Position numbers and translations under genes: made by a program. Below are positions 46,001 to 58,200 of a DNA stretch of 64,000 bases, in pieces. The notes under the pieces were generated by a model that saw only the letters and a list, made by a program, of their open reading frames with translations, ran no database searches and was not told the origin of the DNA. This DNA comes from Schistosoma haematobium. Taxonomy: Eukaryota; Platyhelminthes; Trematoda; Strigeidida; Schistosomatidae. The DNA is taken from positions 24,071,033 through 24,135,032 of the forward strand of contig NC_067201.1 in NCBI RefSeq assembly GCF_000699445.3. The letters are read 5' to 3'. Position 1 is the stretch's first letter. The number at the start of each line of letters is the position of its first letter.

Positions 46001-49000
46001 TCGGTCAAACGCTATCGAATACATCCCAACTAGGTCATTACTAGACGTGGTTCGGAATCCCAGTCCAATATATCAGATGTTAGGTAGTTGATATTGCAGT
46101 AGTTCTTTGTCTTACAAGTATAAGTAAAAAGCGATTCCGACAGCAATTAGCGAAGATTAGATATAGCAGTTGGAGACTCAGTCATAACATATTAGCGACG
46201 AGGATTTGTAAAAAAAGAAAGTCATAACAATCGCTGACGGGGTCAGTTAACAAGTTTCAGTTCCCAGTATAACTGTCTGGTTCCACTTGTAACTCAGTTG
46301 TCAGTTCAACTTACCCAAATCCTATTTCTACAGTTATGCTTCTGCTTTTTTGTCAAGTAGCTGTTACAAAAAACGACACGGTTATTAGTGTAAGAACATG
46401 TCAATTTCAGTAGCATCAGTAAAAGCAATGCTTCAGTTTAATGAAGATGTGTTCATTAAATCTCATTTAATGCTCATTGGTGCATTGAATGAACACATGC
46501 TTAAACAATTGAATCCGAAATCGCACTCAAAAACCATAGATACATTTAACGAGGTAACTGGCACATTTCCTGTTGCAATAGGGAACAGTTTAGTTATTGA
46601 GGAAGAGGTGAAAACATTCTTTGATCATGTTGACTCTCGGTAGTGTTTAAATGTTTTTTTTATCAAATTCCTCTTATTCTGATTATCCAGTCATATCGAG
46701 TGAACTTCATAATCATTTTGAGACAAATGTTTCAAATGAATCAATTTTTGGTCAAATTTCTAATGATATCATATCAGATGTTGAATACCTTAATGTTTCA
46801 TTGGTTTTAATGTAGTTCTTAATGAATTTGAGAAAAATATTCTAAATGAATCAAATTCTGGTGATATCATAACAAATGTTTCTTGTTCTCACAATACATT
46901 CGTTACTAACGAAAACCTTAGTCAGTATAAAACGCAAGTTTTCAATGGGTCTAAATCTAATTGTAGCTCTGATGGTCCCACATCAAATGTTATTTATCCT
47001 CAATCCATTCACTCCTAGTCCTCATGAGAATCATGTTTTAAATGAGTCGCATTCTGGTCACATTTTAGATGTCATTGTAAAGGATGTTGGGTACCCTCAC
47101 ACTATATATGTCTCATAGAATCCCTATTCAATGCTATGATGAATCGTTTGATATAGCAAGTGCTTACAAAGCAGTCATGAAACCAGAATGCCTAGAAGCG
47201 ATGTCGTTTCTAAGTCTGATAGTTCGAAATTCGGGTTAAGACTCGATGCCTGCTATGGTAGAAATGAAAATTTATTTAGGATAAAAGTGCTTGAACGAGA
47301 CACTGGCTTAAAAGTTCATGCTTACCTCAGGAAGCTTATTTATTTATTTTATTTATTTGAACACAAATATTGGTACAAGGAGGCACTAAATAGATATGCG
47401 CCACACAACTCACTTGATTTGTGTATGGGCTGGGACACTGCCCTGGTGCACAAACTGAACCACGTGGTTTTCTTATGGGGTCACACTCCGACCTAAAGGT
47501 CTAATCCACAAGGTAGTGGAGTGACGTAAGGAGATGCAGTCCCATGGTAGCCGGTAACAAACGATTGGTTCATACTCCATTTGCTCCTTCAGAATCCTGG
47601 AGCCCATGTGTACCATTGGTTTGAAATGATGGTTTTTCAGCTTCCCCAGGTGGATCCTCCACATCCACCAACCCCGATTAAAGCACCGGACATTTGCTTT
47701 TCGTCTTCTCAATTTCGTAAGCAACACCACAGAGGAGAGAAGGCGGTGACCTTAGAAAGCTGAGGTCAAATGAAGATGAAAAGCGTGCGAATTTCATCTC
47801 GCCAAAAATATTAAATATGATGTATTTACACAGAGCACTCAACGTTTTTAGGAAATTGTATGATGAGCAGTCATCCAATTTAATTATTAGTTATAGTGAT
47901 TTACAAATATACAACGAATCTGATGATACTTACTTTGTCTATTCGGAAGAAGTGAATGCCACACACAAAAAGGTAAGCATTGTTTTAATAACTCAAAATC
48001 AGTCCTGTTGCATGTAGAATGCGGCTGCTTACTGATCCTTATGAGTATGAAGCACATGCAAATGTTCCCGTTCAAATGCTTTGAAGGCAAAGTGAGCCAA
48101 TATAAATCATCTGCCTTGTTACTGAAAGGTCGAAATGCAAAACGAGCTTATTAGTATTGTGAATTGAATAATTGCTTCAAATGTTTCGTTATGAATAGTG
48201 CAAAAATCACCATGTATAATATTACCCATACAGGTCAAGATTATGCCCACTCACCCCAATATACACATATAATGAAGGTATGAGTAGTGCTGAGACAGTT
48301 CAGCTAAATAAAGTCACATGAAGATGCAACATTATTTCATGAGGGAGGGAGAATTGTATATACATTGAACGAAGGAGCAGAGCATATAAGTCAAAAGGTT
48401 AAATAGACCTTTTTCAAATCTCCCTCTCCAATTGTTTTGTCTGGTCGTCGCTGTTTGTTATGTCGGACTCACTCATTACTTATACTTGTAAAACGAGGAA
48501 ACATCGCAGATATACAACCCTGGTTTTAGTGGTCCGATGATCTGACTCCAGCTGGTCTGATGGTGCTGTTAACGAAATATACACCCCGGCTACCCTCGTT
48601 CATAATTATCGACGTAATTTTCGTTAGAGAATAATGAAATAAAATAAGTCAAATACGGGAATGAATTTGGGATACGTATATTTCATACACTCGTTTATCC
48701 AGACAGGCATTAAGAATAAGAAGCGGGAAGGTATACGTGCCAACTCGATTCGATCAGGTGTTAATCACTATTTATAGTCAGACAAAAATAAGCCAAAGAC
48801 ATGTGATGAATAGGGTAAGCGATGCATACATATGCGCTCATATAAAAATAGCCAAGGTTATAAGTGAACAAATGACTACGTCGAAATGTGACTCAAGAAG
48901 AATAAATTTATTGATCTTTCCGAAAGAATGACCCGTGTGGTCTTGATATTGTACTAAACACTATATAGTTCAAGTTTCTTGTAATGTTTGATCCTTCAGC

Positions 49001-49160
49001 AAGGATTATTTACGATAGTAATATCAATTCCCGGTAACATCCAGCTATTTGATGGGAATGAGTAATGAACCAATATGTTAATAATGAAGTTATGTTAAAT
49101 AAGACAAAATGACAATGAATGATGATTTCTTCTTCTTCTTCTTCTTCTTCTTCTTCCTCC

Positions 49161-49228
<68 letters not shown>

Positions 49229-52200
49229 TTCTTCTTTGTCTCTTATATTACACTAAGCTGTAAACATCGAAAGATTGCGATTAATATGTGACTTTATTTT
49301 TAATTATATTCATCCTTAAATTAAAATGTGAAATAAAGAAACTTTTTAAATGATTGAATAACATCTTAAAGTGTTGATATTCAATGGTTAGCTTTTTTTA
49401 GCGAGTTAGTTTTCCACGGGATGGGGTCGCTAACCCCATGCCCAACCTTCCTTCTTTATCCGGGCTTGGGACCTGCAGTAGCTCAAGAGGGGCTCCATGC
49501 GGAGTTGATATTCAATGGCATCGTATTAATTTGTTTTTTATTGCATTGTATTTACTCTTGTCTAAGTGCATAATTTGAATTATTTATTTTTTCAAACATA
49601 TTTAGAATCGGATATCCATTTACGTAATCATTTATCTGTAAATCCATCAAGTTCAAGTGTATTACATCCATGCTCTGTTTGCCATTGTATACATGAATCA
49701 AATATTCAATCATTAGCTTGTCATAATCTTGGTTCAAGACCTAATGTTCATCCTACTGGTAATTCTGTATCCTCATACAGTCGTTCAACACGGAATGTGC
49801 ATTTTAATGGTACAATTCAAAATAGATCACAGATTAGTACTATACCAAATGATTGTACTGTAATGGTTGTTAACTCAGGTAAGTTGTTAAGGCTCTTTAT
49901 GAAATAATTTTGATTGGCAACGTTTATTTTCGTATTTTACAAGTTAAACTTGTAACTTCCAAACTGATGTTTGATTTCGGTATACCTTTTGATGAGACGT
50001 TAGACACTTGTACATTCTCACAGGTGAATTGATGGCAATGTTTGGGTTGTGTACAGTTCTAATAATGAACACTTTAGATATGAGTTACATAAAAACACCC
50101 AAACGTATAACACAACTAAGCTACACCGTCTTCAGAAATACTCAAGATGAATTGCGATACTATAAGTCATGAATACGCTTTTAGGGATCCTAAAGTGTTC
50201 TTAAAAAACTCTAACCACTGAGGATTGGGAATTGAAGTTAAAAGTTAAGGTTTAGGTTTAGAATTAAGGTTTTCATCATAAACTAACATCAGCTACAATA
50301 CATAAGTGGTATTTAACTGTATGGATGACGGAACTGTGCTCTAAAATCTGAAAGGTGATATCTTGAACACATTTAGTTTGTCTGTAATTTGTAGTCCCAC
50401 CAAAAGTCTATGGACTATCAAATCTAAAATACTTCGAGGAAATAACTTACCAAAGAACTTGTGATTAGTTACTTATTAAAAAAAGAAATATATCCCCGAC
50501 AAACTAGAAACGTTATTTTGTTAGGTGTCGACTAAACAATTTGATCGCTCATAATCACTGACAAGTGGACTGAGATATGTTGGTAGGTGTAGACTACTTG
50601 GTTGGGATCCGTGAGACAATGGCAACCGATGGTTAGAGACCTTAAATGACATGGCTCAAAATCGTTTGCAATGGCGCAGGTGCATCCACTCTCTGTGCTC
50701 TCCCAAATTCTAATCTCCTCGATTCTTCATGTTCCTTTCTTTTGTCTCTTTTCAAATTTATTTCACTGGATTATACTCCTTGAATAACATCTTCAAACCT
50801 TAATCTTTCCGATTACTGCTTATACTCTTACTACCTCTACCACTATGGGATTTGAATAGACAATTGCATCTGTGTGCTAATGTGGTATAGCAACTCGAAC
50901 TGATGTACGTATGTACGAAGTTCTACGTTGTTACTGACTGATTGACATTTTGTACGAACTATGTGCTATGAAAATGTCAATTAATTAAACCTCAAATGAA
51001 TATACGAGTTAGTTGTCAAATGAAAAAGATACATCTAACAATGTAGGAATGTTATTTTATTCAGCTAATTCAAGAAGCAATATGGTAACCATCAAATATA
51101 GAAGGCAATCAAAACAGATTAAACATAGTCATTAAAAAAAACCCATGCAAATAAGTTGATACACTAGAAAATTAAGAGTAAAATGAATAGGAACAATTTC
51201 TTGTTGGATCAAAATATAAGTGGATTTCATGAATGCGGATGCTAATCATTATGACTTTGGATTTAAGGGTTAAGATATAAGTTTATTGTTACATAAAATG
51301 TGTGTATAGAGGTGAGGAGGGGGAGAGAAGACGGTTGGATTTTAACATATATACATGCGAACCTATTTACAAAACATCTTTACACTACTATCGAATTATT
51401 AGTTGTATATTGTAAATAAATGGGTCAGTTATACACTACAAACCATCATGATACTAATGGGTAATAAAAAGGATGTGACAGTTAAACCATAATCCGATAT
51501 CGGTTCATGAAATTATCAACAATTAGACTAAACTCTTGTAATAGGTTCAGACTATTTGGTTTGTGTTTCGCATAATTATCGTATTAAATAGTTAGAAACA
51601 TTGAATGTCATTGTAATGATTCAGGTTTATTCACTCTTTATCATCCTTCTAGATGTTTCAGTATTTCCTCATATAGGTCTTCATTTTGAATAATACCGTT
51701 TGTTTAGTCAATCTGTTGGAGGCCCGTAGTTTGCTGCGTTGCGTTCGTCGCCGGCGGGCTTACCAATTTAGCAGCCCGTGAGATCTGTCTCCATTTAGAG
51801 CGTACGAATGTTTGTTATCGTCTTTTCTCGTAGGTCATCGTCGACTTGAATCGCGTTATCCAATAACGGAATTAAATAAGTCGAATAACGAGAATTGACT
51901 TGAGAATACATATATTTCGTACATGAAGCGAATGAAGCACAGCAAAGCAAAAATCACACGTATGGAAGATGGCTGGGATGCCAACTCCATTTTAGTCAAG
52001 TGTCATTCCATATTTACAGTCAGACAAAATAAGCTACAGACATACAATGAGTCATGGGACATGAAATGTACACACATATACGCTCATGTGAAAACAGTCA
52101 AGGCTAATAAGCGAATAATTGACAAGGTCAATGTATGGCTCAAGTAAAATGAATAGAATGGGATGTCCGAAAGCTTGAATAAGGTATATGGGCTTGGCAT

Positions 52201-55200
52201 AATAACTGACACTACAAATCTCACTTCATTTTGTTAATATAGTATGACAACTATGACTATCATAAGTTCATACCTTGATATACGCTGATTATGATTAACT
52301 TCTTGACAGACTATTGTTATTATTATTATTTGGAAATTTAACTTCCTAATCTAATAAATTGCGTTTTTAAGGAATCGGTTCAAAGAGGCAAACATATCTC
52401 TTTTTATCAGATATTAATCAACATACACTCACTAGTAACTGGCTTCATGAGATATATCCTGGAGTTCTAGTCAGAAGCACTGACCAGTGGAGTCCAACTG
52501 GATCTGCTGTGAGATAGTAACTCGCTGAAGACGATGGTGGATGTGTCACTCAATCTCGTGAATTAGTTGAAGTTAGATATAAACACCGATGAATGCCGGC
52601 CATCTCAGTGGTCTAGATATTAAGCACTCGTGCGCGGGACCAATAGGTCCTGGGTTTAAATCTCACGAGGTGGGATCGTGAATGCTCACTACTGAGGAGT
52701 CCCACAATAGGATGAAACAGCCGTCCAGTGCTTCCAGGTTTTCCATGGTGGTCTACCTTCAATTGACTAATGGTCTCAACTATTTTTGATAGTTTCATTC
52801 TCGTAATAACGTACTATCGTAAATTTGTACATTTTATAAAATCTGATTCTTATGAGAAGGGGTTGTGTGGAGACTTTAAAAATTCCACTGGTTGAAATCA
52901 TGAGTCGATTGAAGCTAGACCGCCATGGAAAACCTGGAAGCACTGGACGGCCTAGTATGGAACTGCTCAGCAGTGCGCACCCACGACCCCATCCCCCACG
53001 AGGTTCGAATCAAGGACCTATCAGTCTCGCGCCAGGCGCTTAACCAATTAGACCACTGAGCTGGTCGGCATCGAACGGTGTTAATGTCTAACTCCAACCA
53101 ATCCATGAAGTTACGCCACTGAACACAACATAGGAATTAAATAACGTTCAATTATACAATCCAAATTTAACTTACTCATATAATAAATAATATAGGGTAA
53201 AATCATGACCACATATTAACAGTAACTGGATATCGACGCCATAAGTGTAAAAGAACTGATTAATAAATTTTTTAATTAGATTAATATTAAATTATGAAAT
53301 GTACTATATATAGCAATAGTTTGTGCATCACACTCAGTGGAATACAAAAGTACAATCATTTAATTTAATAATAAAATTAACTCACTAATAGTTTTGGGTG
53401 TAATTTTGAATTATGGTCTGTGAGGACGACCCACGGGTGAACCCGAAGAAGCTCTAAGAAGCTCAGAAAGAGCTGAAGATATTCCATCCAATCATCTTTC
53501 GGAAGAATATTCCACAATCCCCAGGTATAGCTTCTCTATTGGACCAATGCTAGTAATCTCCTGTATGCTGATTGGAGGACTATAATAATCATTTCGTTTA
53601 TACTAAAAAACTATAAATATCTGACAGTTTTGTACCATAATTGACACTGTTTTGGAACTGCATTCTTTTCACTTGTCTTCTGTCTTCTTATCTGCGACTT
53701 AGAAGGGTTCTAGCATTTGAGTGCTCAAGTTGTACGCAGTATATTAAGAATCTAAGCTCTAGATATAACATGGTCAATAGTGAAGTTGCAAAGCATGAGC
53801 AGCATATCTACAACTGAAGAACATCTGGAACTCAAAACAACTCTCTATCAACCAACACCAAAGTCAGAATTTTCAATACGAATGTCAAGACAGTTCTACT
53901 GCATGGGGCGGAAACCTGGGGAACTACGAAAGTCTTCATCCAAAAGATACGAGTGTTTATTAACAGTTGTCTACGCAAGATACCTCGTATTTGTTGGCCA
54001 GACACTATGAGCAACAACTCACTGTGATAGAGAACAAACCAGATTGAAGTGGAGGAAGAAATCAGACAGAAGCGCTGGAAGTGGACAGGACACACATTGA
54101 GGAAAGCACCCAATTGCGTCATTAACGCAAGCCCTCACATGGAATCTTCAAGGCCAAAGGAAAAGAGGAAGACCAAAGAACACATTACCCCGATAAATGG
54201 ACACAGACATGAGAAGAATGAACAACAATTGTATAGAACTAGAAAGGAAGGCCCAGGACAAAGTGGGTTGGGGAATACCGGTCGATGGCCTATGCTCCAT
54301 TAGGAATAACAAGCGTAAGTAAGTAAGTGAGCGGAATTGCTGATGCACATATTTCGTCCTACTTGAGACTCTTCAGTTAGTTTTACCTCCATACTACTGT
54401 TGATGTTTTCACTGAAATTTGATTTCAACAAATATCTCATAAGAAATCAACATGTAATCCACTAATTATTCAACAATCATGATGTTTCTACAAAACGTAT
54501 TATCACATTATAATGAAGTATTTTTCTTTAAAAAAAAAACTTAGTCCATTTCATTATGATCACTATGAATAACAATGTTTATTATTATTATTATTGTTTG
54601 TAATTTGTAGATCATCAACCATCTACTTTAACTTATCCACATCCATCTCATACACATTGTTTATCATTATCTAATAATAAATGTCAACAAATGAATACAA
54701 ATTATTCAATGAATTCTAATAATCCTAATAATAATGATGAAATGGAATTTGATGAAGATGGTATTGTACGTCATTTAAATACTTCACAACGTATTAAATT
54801 AACAGAAGATTTATCTATTGTTGAAACAAATATTAATGTATTAAATGATTTATTAGCTGAATTAAGACCAGATACTATAACGATAGATGATTTGAATTTA
54901 CTCAAAGTAAGTATGTAAAGATTTCATAGATTTTCATCAATTTCATATGTTAAAGATAAACTTGTGTTTTGGATCAGATTTATTTATTTGAACACATGAA
55001 TATTAGTACAAAGGGGCACCAAATACATATGCGCCACACAAATCTCATTTGATATGTGTGAAGGCTGTGATACTGCTCGGGTGCCCAAACCGAACCACGT
55101 GGTTTTCTTAGGGGGGCACTCTCCGAACCTTCGACCTGAAGGTCTGATCCACAAGCCAGTGGAGCATCGTAAGGAGATGCAGTCCCATGGTAGCCGGTGA

Positions 55201-58200
55201 CCAACATTAGGTTCATAGGCCATTTGTTCCCACAGGATACTGGAGCCTATGTACACCATTGGTTTGAAATGAAGGTTTTCCCACTCCCCCAGGTGGATCT
55301 TTCGTGTCCACCAACTAGACTAAAGCGCCAGACATTCAGTTTTCGTCCTCTCAATTTCGTAAACAACACTCTTGATGCGAGAAGACAGTGAGTAGGACTT
55401 CCGTGGCAGAGGCTATATGCGTGTGGACATGTGAGAGCATTTGGAGAGGGAGAACGGACTCTCCCCACTCTCGGCCGTACTAGGGCATTTGAGGGTTACA
55501 AGTATACTTGTTCTTGAATGATAGGTTACATGAACCAAACGAATTGAATACTTTTTGAGTGGATCTTAAAGCATTATTCAGTTAAAAATTTTAAGAGAGG
55601 AATGTTAAATAAATAGTAGTTCAATATAAAATTATCAAATCAAATCTGGGCACTTTGTTTCAAAGAAATTGTACTTAAAAATAATATAGTTAGTTAGTTT
55701 TACAATATACTCTTGTAGGTCAGGGTAATTTTACATTGGTTTTCAGGAGAACCAGACACCATCCAGACTTTCACGTGACAACCCAATCCCGTTTAACAGG
55801 AAAGCCAGACACCGCCCAGTCTTAAATTTTATATTTCGAGCAGTACAGCTCAAATCCCGCTTCACAGAAGAACCAGACACCGTATAGGCTTTAACGCCAT
55901 AATCTGAGTAGTACAGCTCAATCCTGTGGTGCAATCACACATGTACCAAGCACCCTGGTGGACCATTCATACGCACATTCACGTCACATGTATAATAATT
56001 ATCCCGATCGATGATCTCGTGAATCAGTTATGCACAGTACGAACAGGACAAATTTGACCTATTCTGCTTACACCACAGTCTATATCATTAATGTTAGCAA
56101 TGGTGACATGCCTTACAATGTCCCAATCACAATAGCCCTTAAGAACACTGGAAAGCAATCACCAGTGTGAATGAAATCAGTTAACCAGCAAACCAATTTT
56201 ATGCATGAATAGTCAGCAAAACTTGCCAAAGCAATGCAGAACCATCCACAATATCAATGGCAAACCTTCAGCTCTACATAGCCATATAGCTGATACTGCA
56301 TACAACACATATGTAGGGTAGTAAACGAAATAGCCCAGCCTAAATCGTTAGGGTCTAAATAACGCTTAAAGGCCATTGTTTGGTGCCGGGATACAATTAC
56401 TAGACCACGAAGATCATTTTTATCGCATTTGCGAAATTTTCATTTTTCAACTTTTCAGACCCAAAGTTAGGGGTAGTATAATTAAAAGATTGTGATCAAA
56501 GGGTAGTTAAATCAAAAACTTATGCACTGTTAAGATATTGGTGTGGTGTGTGCTATTGATATCGACAGATATAAGTAGTATATATCATCAATCGAGAGTG
56601 AAATGCCTAGAGGCAGAAGGTTAAGAAGATCAAAGAAAAGAGAATGATTGGTGTTAAAACGAAAGAACAATGAAGTCTGAGATGATTGATTGACATTTTG
56701 TTCATGAAGTATTCATTGTATGGTTCTCAGATTTTACTAAGATGTTCTGTAATTTTATGTTGAAATGAATTCGATTGTTAAAATCATTAAGCTGTTGGTA
56801 CAAGATGTTGTTTAGTGTAATAATAAGTTGAAGAAAATGTTACAGTGACCAAACAATAACGTGGGATCATTTTCGAAAGTTGTTGACTGTTGATCTGATC
56901 CCTGTTAATACGTCTATAAGATATGATCAGTAGTGGGAAGATGATTCAAACTTAATCCCAGTCAAGCAGATCCATTCACTATTTTCTAATCGTGTTGTTT
57001 TTAGCTTAATAACTCTTTTTACTACTGCTGATACTGTTACTATTTTTATGCGTTTTTGGGTTTATCGTGATCATGTCATCTGTTTTTGCTGACGTGATGT
57101 GGCAAGTTGAACTGATGGTCATATGTACCAGATTACGCGTTGTTTATAACTGAGTGACTGGCTGGAAAACGTAGTAATATGCAACTACCTCTTCTTAGTT
57201 TTCAGTCAGTCAAAGTATAATAATATGTTTTAAGGGAGTTACATTAATTGAACAATGTGATGATTAAATTACACAACAGAAACTCACGGATAGTCACTAC
57301 TATGTATATCTGTCAAATAATTACCTCCAACAGTCTATTGCAATCTTTCTTTTATATATTACCACCGCTGAATTAACTACTTTTATGAATCCGGTGTCCA
57401 TCTTGTTGTGTTAATGTGGTATGGTAACTTGGACCGATGCATATATATGTGCGTGGTCCTACGTTGACAGTCTATAGGGGTTGCATTTGATGAATACAAC
57501 ATAATAAATAACTTTCCGATTACTGCTTATACTCTTACTACCTCTACTACTACGGGATTTGAATTGACATTTGTATCTGTGTGTAATGTAGTATGGCAAC
57601 TTGAACTGATATACGTGTACACGAAGTTCTGCGTTGTTACTGAATGACTGACTTATTCAGTGAACTAAAGATATTGTATTCAACAGGATATTCAAGCTAT
57701 GTAATTAATTCTACCTTGAGGTTATCCACATTATTTAATGTGTTGCATCACTTCTGGTCAATTTCTTATTTATTTATTGGCTGAAAACTACATATTGTAA
57801 TGTAATTTTTCATTCAAGATTACATTTTAAACATTAAGAGTTCAGACACAATGGACATGCCATTATAATATAATTTAATATACCGGATGAAAAGCTCAAA
57901 TACAATAGACGGTTTGGATTTAAATGAAATCTCTTAAATAAATTACACTTTAGTATGCAATAATTACTTACTTAAGCCTGTTACTCCTCGTGGAGGAGCA
58001 CTCGCCATCCAACCCTGTCCTGAGCAATTCTTTCCAGTTCTTTCTAGTTGTTATTCATCCTTTTCATATCTGCTTCTATTTCTCGACGTAGTGTTTTTCG
58101 GTTTTCCTCTATTCCACTTCCCTTCATGATTCCAAGTTAAGGCTTGCCTCGTAATGAAGTTTGTTGATTTCCTTAATATATGTCTTGTCCACTTTTAACG

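Noticed and set aside
46398..46643. Host exon [17 protein letters not shown]...
   Set aside because: It is not flanked by usable splice sites in the TOM1 phase and lies in a stretch with a PBS-like motif and other broken Asn/Ser-rich frames, so a retroelement relic is more likely.
49109..49291. Open frame encoding a poly-Phe protein
   Set aside because: It is the translation of a (CTT)n tract, with no coding context.
52590..52680. tRNA gene
   Set aside because: A- and B-box motifs are present but the acceptor and anticodon stems do not form. These are SINE heads, and the same holds for other family B and Sm-alpha copies.
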